Assembly: GCF_963662255.1 (NCBI RefSeq)
Contig: NC_085053.1
Span: 4,879,718-4,943,717, forward strand
Origin: Cinclus cinclus
Taxonomy: Eukaryota > Chordata > Aves > Passeriformes > Cinclidae
Direction: 5' to 3'
DNA: 64,000 bases
The notes beneath the pieces were generated by a model, which was given only the letters and a program-made list of their open reading frames with translations, was not told the DNA's origin and searched no databases. Below, one piece after another: positions 39,001-51,000 of the stretch (the stretch's first letter is position 1; each line of letters opens with the position of its first letter). Both the position numbers and the translations under genes were made by a program.

Positions 39001-42000
39001 CTTGTCTACAGACCATCTGTCCATGGCTGTAAATACTTGGCAGATCCCTTTTGATCCCAGTTTGAAGGAAGTTACAGTGTCCTTGAGTGGTCCTTCACCA
39101 GCAATGGAGATTTATAATCCTCTAGGTGAAGTAGTTTTTTTTTTTTTTTTTTTGTGGTAGTGGAAAAAGGGAAGGAAAAATACCCTCTGATATTTTATTT
39201 TTTTTCCCCAGTATTCCAAGTTTTTTTCCCCGTGGAGGAAACTGAAAGACTTCCTTATTCTGTCCATTTCATCTCACCTCCATCTTGTTTGTTAATATTT
39301 GTCATTGCATTCCAGATTGCTGAACACTTTTGCCTTTCATCTGTTTTTGTATTCCCTGAACCATCATTATGGGTTTTACATGATGTTTGGGTTTTACGTG
39401 AGGAAAGTTTAACCATGGTCTGGCTTTTTTGAGCTGTGAGAGCATTCAGAACCAAACCTGTCTCCCCTGCCCATCTCCAGCCGAGCAGGGTGGGATGGGG
39501 AATGCAATGACAGATTTGGAGCTAATTTGTAATTGAAGCTCTTTTGAACTCTTTTGATAATTTGTTGTTTATTATTATGTTGATGCCTTAGGAACTTGGA
39601 ACAGCACTCCAGAAGTAAATTCAGATCATATTTTATATTCTCTAAATTACTTTTGCCTAAAGATATAGTTTGAGTAGCTTGGAAATATTTTATACCCAGG
39701 ATGGGTTCTCTGCAACATGGTCTGGTCTGTCCTGTACTGAGGCATTCTTGTTTACAGGAGAGAGGTTTGTTCAGGGTCTGTGTTCAAGCCATGACAACAC
39801 ACAGTCCTGGATACAAGTGTCAGGCTTTGCTGAAGCTTTGACCCCACCTCTTTTTGGCTTTCTCATAGATCAGCTCCATGCATTTAAATCCACAGGGTTT
39901 CACTGAAATTTCTCAAGGCATGTCTAGTAGGTTTTGAAAACAGGCACTGGGACATCCCAGTCTCCACTTCCTCTTTCCCTTTAGTGCTGTGAAAGAGCCA
40001 GGTGAGTTTTAGGGCTGATGATTCTTCAGGGTCAGCCTTGAGGGAGCAAAATCCCTCTCTAGAGAGCCAATTAATGAACACAACCACCCACATATAAATG
40101 AATGTTTTCAGTATTCTGTCAAAGAATTATAGGGAATTTTGACTGTGGTAAATGTCATTGACTGCTAAGTAGTGTGTAAGTCAAATATCAGAAATACATT
40201 GGTACTAAACAACAATATTGTGTTTACTCTCTGTTTTTTTAAGCAATACTGTGTTTACTCCATCCTGTATTTACTTTCTGTTTCTGTTTTTTCAGGCAAG
40301 CGGCTCAGTAAGGGATCAGGACTGAATGAATTGCTAAATATCCACAACTCTGCAAAGGTAGTAAATGTCAAAGATCCAGAGCCTGGAACATGGACAATTA
40401 AGGTAAAGTTATTGCAGAACTCATGTATGATTGTCCTGTAGCATATAAGGGGGTTGTATAATGATTTGCTATGTTATTTATCATAGATAGTGACAACTGA
40501 GTCTGTGTTACAGTAAATGTCTTGTTATCTTGTATTTAATGTTGCTGTATACCTCTTCATGTAGGTAAAGCTGCATGATCCCAGCTTTCCTAAATAGATA
40601 TGGAAACAATCCTACTGGGGTAGATCTTTTCTGACAGAACTCTTCTATTGTAGCAGTGTAAATACTCTTATAGTCATTTTTGGAGGGGAAGGCACCCGGG
40701 TGAAGCACTTTATAGGCAGTGATGAATGGGTCCTGCTGTGCATTGTCCCTGCCCTAAGCACAGAGGTGCTTTGAAAAGGATCATTAATTCACACACAGCC
40801 CTGGGGGAAGCTGTTGATTCTGCTGCAGAACTGCAGCTACAAAAGCATGTTGAGCTCAGCAGCTCTGGGGAGAATTGTTTGAATGTCTGTCTAGGACTGG
40901 GGGCTAATCAAACCAGGGACAGGGACTTTTTATATGGGAAGATAGTGATGGGACAAGAGGGAAAGGTTTTGAACTGCCAGAGGGCAGGGCTGGATGGGCT
41001 ATGGGGAAGGAATTGTTCCCTGTGAGGGTGGTGAGGTCCTGGCACAGGGTGCCCAGAGAAGCTGTTGCTGCCCCTGGATCCCTGAAAGTGTCCAGGGCCA
41101 GGTTGGACAGGGCATGGAGCAAGCTGAGATAGTGGAAGGTGTCCCTGCCTGTGGCAGGGGGATCGCACTGGGTGACTTTTTAAGGTCCCTTCCAATTCCA
41201 TGATTGTGTGACCAAAAGTGCTGACAACTCCAGTATAGACACAACCCGCTGGGCTGTTAAAAATGAAGAAAGTTCGATTCCTGCTGGACGTGGTAGCATG
41301 AGCTGCGTTGAGTCCTGAGACCTTTTCCTACAGTCAGTGCTGGAGGATTCACTTCTGTCACTTGCTGGAGACTTCTAGGGTGAGGGATCAGTGCAGCAAA
41401 TATCCAGTACCCTGCAGCCCAGGACAGTGCAGGAAGAGTCCTGTCTGCTCCTGGCTGTGTGATGTGAGCTGAGCCACTGGTGTGTGCCAGCACCCAAGTG
41501 CTGGCTGCTGGGGAGGTGTCCCAGGCTCAGTGTGGGACACCTGCAGAGCCAACAGTCCCCTCATGCCCTGGCTGCCAGTGGTGGCTTGCGCTCCTGAGAG
41601 CAGGACAGCAGCCCTGCCAAGCCACTAGGCTGCTCCTGCAGGCAAGGCCTTGGAGTTTTTTGGGGGTTGGGAGGTTTTTTTGGGTTTTCTTTTCCTAAGC
41701 TCAGCATAATGCTGTCTCCAGCTCCATGCAGAGCATGAACAAAACATTCAAATTTATGTATTTTGGGTTAAAAAAGAAATGAAGAAAATCTCTTGAACAG
41801 GTAGTTAAAATATTTTAATCTGTATTTTATGAGCAAGACAAGTAATGCATTTCTTCATAGATACTTGTATTTTGGGCAATTTTTGGATGTTGTTTGCAAG
41901 ACAAGAAAGCATATTTCACAAATATATATTTGCTCTTTTGATTGTACTTATCTAGCCTGGGAGGGGGAACACTATTGTACAGTCTCTGTAATCCATGTTC

Positions 42001-45000
42001 AACTACAAATAATGAGAAGAAACCTAAACGAAATAATTGGAAAGCAGTCTTGTGTGATAAAACTAATTCCTGGTGTTTGCCTAGAGACCCCCAGCTCTTA
42101 GACATGACAGTGAGAGATGTGTTAATTGTTATTAGGAAATAGTAAAATTTTATAATGTTATTCTGGCCTTAAAACTCGCAAATATCCAAAGGTCTGAGTA
42201 ATTTATAAAGAGAAATGATTTCCCAGTATATTTTTCTGTGGATTGTGTACTCGGCTTTAGTCACTGGCTTGGTTTGTTTACACAAAGATTTAAAGACTTA
42301 AGACTTAAGCTTTGTGAAAATTTTATTCACACCATAAACTCCTTATACAGATGCACCAAGCTATAAAAACAGAACTTTATCACTGAGTTTATCTAATGAA
42401 ATTTTAACTGGCAATTAACGCTTGATACCTTGAGTTGTTTGGCACAATTAAATATTTCTTTATATTGTTAACAGCTGGCTTATATAAAAAAGGCTTTAGT
42501 GGTGCTATTTCTGAGGTGAAAGGCTAACTAAATAGAAGGAAATATGTTGTTTTAATCAGATAGACATTGATTTGTCATGGTGTCTAATGCCTGTCCCAAG
42601 TCTGTTAGTTTTAAGAAACAACTGTTTAATTTTTGATACTCACATGCAGCAGTGGGGGTTACTCTGGAGTAACCTCTATTCCAGAGAGATGCAGGAATTT
42701 GAGAATGGATCAGGTAAAACTACAGGGAAAGCTCAATGTAAGCTTCCACCCTGAAGTGTGTAGAAGTAGGAGAGGAGGAAAAGCCATGGGTTCCTGTGCA
42801 CTTTTGGCAAGTAGAAGTTGACCTTTCTTTCTCTGCATAGGAAGTAACTTGTGATTACTTTGATTTGTCTTCTTTAAGATGAAAGACTTGCATCAAAGCA
42901 GTCGTACTCTCCAGAACATGAAGCTCAAGCTGTTCAAGGGTAATGGATGGGTGGGGGTTGTTCTGATTTGGTTTTTGCTGGCTGAAGCAGAATGACAAGG
43001 TGAGGGTACAAGGGTGCAGACCAGAGGGGAGAGATACCTGTGCACCCTCTGCTTTCTCCTTGCCTGCGGAAAAGAAGCTCCTTTAATGCATAGATTTTTC
43101 TGTTGAGTTCCGATTCACTCACCATTTTCTAGTAGAGTTTGTGATGGTCAGGTCCTAACTCCCACACCACTCCCATCGCAGGCACTAGCACGTGGCAAGG
43201 AGTTGTTGATTTGTTGGTGTGACTTACTTCCAGGTCAAACTGTCTTTCTTTGCTGACACCACAACTGTAGGGCCTGGATGTGAAAGCAAAGCTTTATTCA
43301 AGGTGCTTTTCCTGACAACTTTGGCCATGAGGCTCCTCTGTGTGCCGCTGTTAACCGTGCTGGAGTCAGTCCCTGAGCTCAGCGGGTGGCTCACCCTCTG
43401 TGCAGTCCCTGCAGTGCTAACTCCATGTGCTGGCTGTTTTGCAGACCTCGAGCAGCGGGAGGCACTCTGTGCGCATCACAGGGCTCAGCACCATCGACTT
43501 CCGGGCTGGCTTCTCCAGGAAGCCCACCTTGGACTTCAAAAAAACATCCAGCAGGCCAGTGCAAGGTTTGTTTCCACTTCAGTCCATGTTAAATAGCTTC
43601 AGGCTCCCAAAGTTGAGTAGAGCTCTATGATGAGCTTTGTGGTAACTCCAGGGATGCTGTGGGTTAGTTCCTGGAGGGGGGGCTTTGTATCTGTGTGACA
43701 TAAATACAGATATTTTTAACTATGCCTCAAAATTGCGGTGCCATTTCTGCTGTTTTTGGAGCTTCAGAAAAATACCTTGACCCAGGGGCATGATGAGGAG
43801 TTAATAAAGAAGCTGCTGTTTCAGAAACACCTGTTGGAAATCAGTAATTTAAACTCTCCCCAGCTGGGTCTCCTCACATCTAATAGGCAGAGTTCAGCTC
43901 AGCACAATTTAGCCTTTCCTTACTCAGTAGGTAAGGGCTAGAGTTGAATGCTGCAGTCATGGAGTAGTGAGCCATGCAGATGGAATTTCATGTTTTAGTT
44001 ATCTGTTTTCTTTAGCACTTAAAATAGTATGTTTCTGTTTTTCTAGGGATTCCTACCTTCATGCTGCTGAATACCACAGGGATCCTGCTTCCAGCTAGAG
44101 TAGACCAACTGGAACTTCTGAGTATTACGGGGGAACTCCTTAAGACCTTGCCTGTGAAATACTATCCTGACAGAAAGCCCTATGGACTATGGAATATTTC
44201 TGACTTCATTCCACCAGATGAAGCCTTTTTTGTTAAAATAACAGGCTATGACAAGGATGATTATCTTTTTCAGAGAGTTTCAAGTGTTTCGTTTTCTAGT
44301 ATTACTCCTGGTAAGAGACTAACTTGAGTTGTCTGTTTATTTGTCTCATCTGAGTCAGTTAAAATTGAGATCTTGTATGCTTTTATAACTTAGTCAAATA
44401 CTTTCTGTGCTCTTTCCTTACAAAGTTCTGTTCCTAGTTCATGATGGTCAGTACCTACTAAGTGGGGCTTTATCAGAAATTGAGCTTCCTTTTAATAAAA
44501 GGAAAGGATAGGATAGCTGTTAATATACTTTGTGGGGGATGTTTTCTTTCTTCAGATGCCCCCAAAGTTACAATGCCTGTGAAGACTCCAGGATATTATT
44601 TACAGCCAGGCTCTGTTCCTTGCCATGTTGAAAGCCTTATACCTTTTACTCAGCGTTTTACTAAAAATGGAGTAAAACTGGGAGTAGATCAGTTCTTCAG
44701 GTAAGTAGTGACCTTTTTTCACAATGCTGCTTCATTTCCTATTTATAGCTTATGCTTTGTTATTATTTACTGCTGTGTGCTGTCTACATCCCGCTACTTC
44801 TGGTCTGTTATTTTTGGTGCTCTTCATCAGGAAAGCTGTATTTTATGGAAATGTTGATAATATTTACATAGAGAGAGATACAGGTATATATGATGTATAA
44901 AGGAGAGTGTAGACTCTGTACATGTGATGGTGCTCTGAAATGATGATAAACCAGGTCTAGAAGGCAAATGGATTTAATTTATATTTTTAAAAGTTATGCA

Positions 45001-48000
45001 AAATTGGTAACTTCACAAACTTTGTGAAACACACCCTGCCACTCTGGCCCCAGTGATATGTAGATGACCGGGCATACATTAATTTGTTTGATTTTTTTAA
45101 TGCCTTTCATGGATGCCCTGGAAGTATGTCCTAACACCTGCACTAGACACTTTCATCTTCAGAAAATCTCTCAAAAGTAGCAAAATGTATGTGATGTGCC
45201 AGAAGGCTCTTCAGTTTTCTGTATAGAAAAAGAATTGTATGTCCTTTCTCTGTAGGGTGAGAGAAGACTAAAAAAAAAGGTAAATTAGTTAAAATACTCA
45301 ATAAAATGGCCCTTTTAATTCTGTTTGTTGAAACCAAAAGGGAAGTGTGTGCACTAGCAGTGTCAGCAGCCTCCTGTGCAGCCTGAAGTACCTCAGGAGC
45401 AGGCTAAAGACTAAATTCTGCATTCCCCAGCAGGTACAACATACCCCTGTAGACACATCCTGCAGCTCCCTTGTGCACTGCTGGCAGTGGGAAATGCTGC
45501 AGCTTGGTGTGGTTTGGGTTTTAATGAGGTGCCACTGACACGTAGTCAGCCCCAGCACAGCACATACTTGGGCTGCTGTGTAATGTTTTCCATTCCTTAG
45601 GTATCAAACCCCACACTTCTCCTTGTCCTTCACACGTCCAGCTGATTCGGCTGCGTTTTTCTTTTTTCTGTTATAGAGCAGATGAATGAACACATCATCC
45701 AAGTTAATTTAACAAAACATGTCTCAAGCCAAATATTGTTGGTCACAGTTAAATGGGATCTAATTCAGCTTGGCTTATTTGCCTCTTATTTGTAGTGAAG
45801 TTCCAGGCAGGGTTTGTCCAGCTTAGTAGTTCAGTATAGATTTGAACTGTAGTATTCTTCTGCATTGAATAAGTTTTGTTTCAATATCTATTTACTCAAC
45901 TGTTTCAGCATTTATTTGAAGACCTAAATGGTTTACAAGTTGAATATCATATTTCTGTTGTGACAGTTTTCTATGTGAAAATACCCATGCAGTGACTACT
46001 AGGTTCAGGGTTCATTAGGAGAACAGACTTTGAAATGTGAATATTTTTTTTTTTTTTTACTTTGGTTCCCGAGGTACGATCAGCTACAATAATAATTCCT
46101 AATTTTAAATAAGTAACATATGTTAGGAAGAAGAAATTTTTTAAAAAGGTGTAACAGCTTTGTTTTTCTACATTTCTGTATCCTGTGGTAGTATAGTAAG
46201 AAAATTTGGGTTTTGCTTGATATCCCAGTGCATTTTTGCCCAGCCTGATACAGGGGGTCAAGAGCAGTAGTTGAGCATCTCATTCCAGTGGGGAATCAGT
46301 GGGAACTGAGCACTAAAGTGTCTTTACAATCCATTCTTTATTATAAATAGCAGATCCCATCAATCCTGTAGAGATTACAATCAACAAAAAATAAGGCATT
46401 AAATCCTGACAAGAAAGGCAATTCATGTTGTTAATCAAAACAACAATCATGATAATTAAAAAATTCACTCATACTCAACTGATACTTGTGGTTGCTATTC
46501 AAGTCTAGTAAACCATGCAGAATAGATCCCTCCAAACCATGTGCTAAGAAGTGAAATTACAGGTTTCATTTCTCCTTGTGAGCCACAGCCTTCTGCTGGT
46601 GATTTCCCAGCTGGGTCTGGAGCAGTGTGGTAGGGGTGCCCAGGAGGTAAAGCCTGATACAGCACAAGTACCACCATGCTCTCTGCAGTGACTGAGAACC
46701 AGGGGGTCATCTGGGCTTTGGAGTTTGAATGTTTGTAGTTCCCAAGCTGCCCAGACAAACAGCCCAATCAGCAGATTGCATGTACAGTAAAATGAATTTG
46801 GTAGGTAATGGTGGTGCTGGAAGGTGCTGAGTTATCCCATGACATGTGCTGTGACTTCTGTGCAGTTACAGCTCTTCAACCAGTGCCCATGTGTGGAGCA
46901 GATGCCCTGAGCTGTTAGTCCTTGCTTCCAGTGTCAGTTTGATTTTTTTAAAATTTTTCTTTAATAGTCCACCACAGGTCTTTGTTTTGCCAAGCTGTTC
47001 CAGGCCCCGGGCACATTTCCCTTTGTGCTTCTGTTCTCAAGGCTTCGATGTTTGACATCTGGTGTGTAGCACGAGTCAGGAAGGAAGTGTAACAGGATTG
47101 CCTAACCTCACTTTTAAAATACTTTCCATGAAATAGAGGAGTTTCTCACTCATGATTTGGAAGAAACATCACCTTATTCTTTAGTGCTGGCAGTTGCTGC
47201 CCTGTCCATGTGCCAGCATTGCACTGGGAAATGTGATAGATTTGAAGTATGATATATTAAGTTATCTAGACTAAGTATGAAGTAAGAGGAAACAAGTAGA
47301 AAGCCATTTAAGGTCACCATACACTTTTTATTTGTGGTGTGGTTGCATTGTATGTCTCATGGCGCTACAGCACTGAACTTCCACGCGTATTCCAAATCTC
47401 TTTTCCCTTCTGTATCCTTTAAGGGCTGATAAATCAATCTATTCAGACAAACACAGGGGTCATTAATGTAGTGTTTTCCTGTAACGTGGCAATGACTTGC
47501 CAAAGCTCTCACAGATATTTCGGTGCTTATCAGTTTTGTTTATGTGCCATAGTAACAGGCCATGAAGAGCACTGGGACACTGCAGAACCACTGGTTTGCT
47601 CATTTATGTCATCCTCTGTGTGTCTGTAGTTTATGAGATGTGGGTTTGAATCATGAGAAACAGAGAATGTTTTGAAGTGCATGTAAGTAGCCTACGTAGC
47701 TACAGTTTTATTCCCTTCTTGTTTTCACACTGTGTGTGATACCAACATGGTGTGACTGCCCAGTGGCCTTGGCTTTGCTGGGATCTAGAGAAAAGCTGCA
47801 GTGGTTCTCTGCATTCCTGTACCTGTGAGTTTGGGAAGCTCAGGTGAGCAGATGAGACCTTGTTGCCTTTGCTGGTAAGAGGCATGGGTTTGGTACCGTA
47901 TATTGGCTCTGCACAGAAACTTGCTGGCATCCAGGAATGTGTCTTCTCAGGTGGTGAGTACAACAGAGCACAAGCAGCTGAGGGAATGACAGTAAATACA

Positions 48001-51000
48001 CTGCCTTTGGGTGTTGTGTGACAACTGCTGACTTGTTAAAGGTTTATTTTCTGAGGTGCAAGCGGGATATTCTGCAAAATCTTACGAGAAAATATCCTCC
48101 ATAAAGTGACATCCAGTTGGATTCATCGGAGGGTCTGTCTTGCCTCTTAATGATGTGAAACTCTGCTGTGTCTGCAGTCAGGAAACAAAGCTGGTGTAGC
48201 TCTTGGCTCCTTGAGGGATTCAGTGAGCGCCCTTTTCTTCTGCAGAGAATCCTCCAGCATGAGCTGGGACATTGCCCAGGTGTCCGTGTCCGACGAGGGC
48301 TTTTATGAGTGCGTGGCCACCAGCACAGCGGGGACAGGACGCGCGCAGACGTTCCTCGATGTGTCAGGTGCGTCCCAGCCACCCTTCTGGGGTGGATTCC
48401 TTGGGCTTGAACATTTAAGAAAGGCATATGGACCTGATAAAACACATTCCCAGTTTTAAGTGTATTTTTAATTACTGTGTGTTTTCCTCACCCATGTCCA
48501 CAAGTGAGCTGAGGTTTATTCAACAAACCTGTTTTAAATATCCAAGTTGGTTTGGTTTTAATTTGTGCAGTCAGTTGGACTTGCAGAATAGATCTGACCT
48601 GTAGAAAGCAAAACTTAAATCTCAGATTTCAATTCTTCTCATTTTTATTCCACTTTGTAGCAATTATATGTTGGCTTGGTTGTGTGTATTGCGTGTTTTC
48701 TGATACACAAGGAATTATGAAGGTTGTGTTCAAATTTCTGCTTTTTTACAATACAAAATTCAGTAAATTGTTGGAAATCTTACCTATTACCGTGAATATC
48801 TTAAAATAAATAAAGATGAGGAAGCAAAATTAATGAAGTAAAAATAGGGCTAATCACAAAGATTATTTTGAATAAACAGTAGGTTTATTTCTGTCTGTGG
48901 GTGGATGAGACCCCTGTCTGTACTATAGGAAATTTTGTCACTTAATTTTTAAAAACTTTTTTGACAATTGCAATGCAGACAGAGTGAGAGGGAAAAATAA
49001 TTTCTGGTTTGTAGCAAAGATCCATTCTGTACAGCCTTGTGTTGGTCAGATATGAGTCTTGGAGTAAAAAGCTGTTGCTGGTGAGCTGGGAGAACAATGA
49101 AGCAGTTAATTTTCTGTGACAGGGAGGAATGGGAGAACTCAGAACAACATTTTTGACTCAGGGTTTCATTTAATGGCTTGAAGCTAAAGCTTTCCTGCCT
49201 CTTATCTCCTGCAGTAGTTACTCCAGGTAAATTAACCTGGATTGTGAGTCACAGAATTACAGAACAATTCAGGCTGGAGGCACCTTGGAGGTTGCCTAGT
49301 CCAATTCACTCAAAGAGAATTAGCTTCCAAGCTTGATTATGATTTTCAGGAACTTGTCCAGTCAGTCTTTGAATATCCCCAAGGGTGGAGATTTCACAAG
49401 TTCATGGGCAGACTTCAGTGCTTTATTACCCCCACTAGGAAAATATTCTGTATATCTAGTCAGAATTTCCCCTGCTGCTGTTCATGTTATGAACAAAGTA
49501 TGAACAAATATTCTCATCTTATATTTTTTCCTCTCTTGTGTCCTGAGAAGGCTCTAATTGTGTATTCCCTAAAACAGTCCTCTCAGTAGCTGAAGAGAGT
49601 GGCTCCATAACCCTTCACCTTCCTTTTTCCAGGCAAAGGTGCTCCTTTCTTTGTACTGTGAGCAAACACAAAGAAGTCAGTGTGATACCATTGATTTTAT
49701 GCGAGGCAAAGTTTATAGAGAAAGACCCCTCTTGTACCAAGGGATGAATTTGAGGAGAGGAACATCCTTTTATTCACACAAAGTAGTGAGTAGAACAGAC
49801 CAGTAACATCTGTGCTTACCCAAGTCCTGGTTCTAGAGCACTAGTTTATATTTTAGCCACAAAAATCCTTCAAGAAGGAAGGATATTCCTAGATGCTTGC
49901 TTCAAACCATGGCTTGGAGGGCAAGCAATTGTGGGTGTAAAAATTCTCAGTCTAGAAATTTGCAATCATTCTCCTCATCAAAGAGAAACGTGAAAGAGAA
50001 TCCTGACCTTTTTCTTGTGCTGTTCACAGCACTTGAAAGCCAAGAGTAATAAGGACAAAAAAATCCCATATCCTCTCGTTTACAAAGCACGAGTGATGGC
50101 CTGGAACTGAGTCACTGTGTAAACATGACAATTTGTTCTGCTGAGAGCCTTGCAGAGTATTAATGGGAGGGAGATACTTTGAAATCCTTGTGTACAAATA
50201 TTTGCAAGAAAATTACTTGAAATTTCTTCTTGAAGCTAAGTAAACTTCTCAAGTGTTCTTGGTTTACCCAGCTGACAGACAGTATATCACAGATAATCTA
50301 TTTTGGCAACTGCTGTGTGAAAGGTATTGGAGCTGTTCCAACGTTTTCTCATTTCACAGAAAACAAACACTTGAGTTTGACTTTGTTTTACTCCTATTAA
50401 ATATTTGAAATGTCAAATGGCTCATGAGCTTGTGCAACACCCTAACTGAAGGGCCAGTAAAGTGCTGGGAGATGGCTGAGTGTGAGCACTGCTGTGGGCA
50501 GAGGCTGGGGTAGTCCAAAACTTCTGTTGTCCCACTAGACTGGCAGTCAAAAGATGGGGATTCCAGTCCTGTAATCTCTCTCTTTCCTGAGTTTAGGTAA
50601 CATACTTGATGATAAGCGTGTGGAAAGCAGTGGAAGATTTATTGTTTCTCCCAAACATTGCAAACCTGAAAGTACAGGGGAGAAACTCCAGTCAGTAAGC
50701 AAGTGTAGCTTTCCCTGACCCTCCTCTGCATGGGTTAAAGTCTGTGGATTTGGCAATGGGGGCTATTGCTGTCAGGACTGTGTTTGTAGGGAGGCAGAGC
50801 TGCACACCCAGCACACAGTGCTGTGCAGGGATCCAGTTTGGAGCTTGTGAACCTCATCTGAGACCCCCCAGGAGACCATGAGGAGGAGGATTTATGGCTG
50901 GTTCAAACCTTAGGAGTAACGTTAACCCTTAATAAATACAGATTTATTATTATTAGTATTGTTGTTGTTGTTATTACTATTATTCCCTGTTATCCTTGCT

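Noticed and set aside
38954..39160. Read-through of exon 5 into the intron as an alternative C-terminus
   Set aside because: It would add only a short Phe run from the T19 tract before a stop; no support beyond the open frame.
41655..41690. Possible G-quadruplex
   Set aside because: G runs are uneven and one is only two bases; weak without a prediction.
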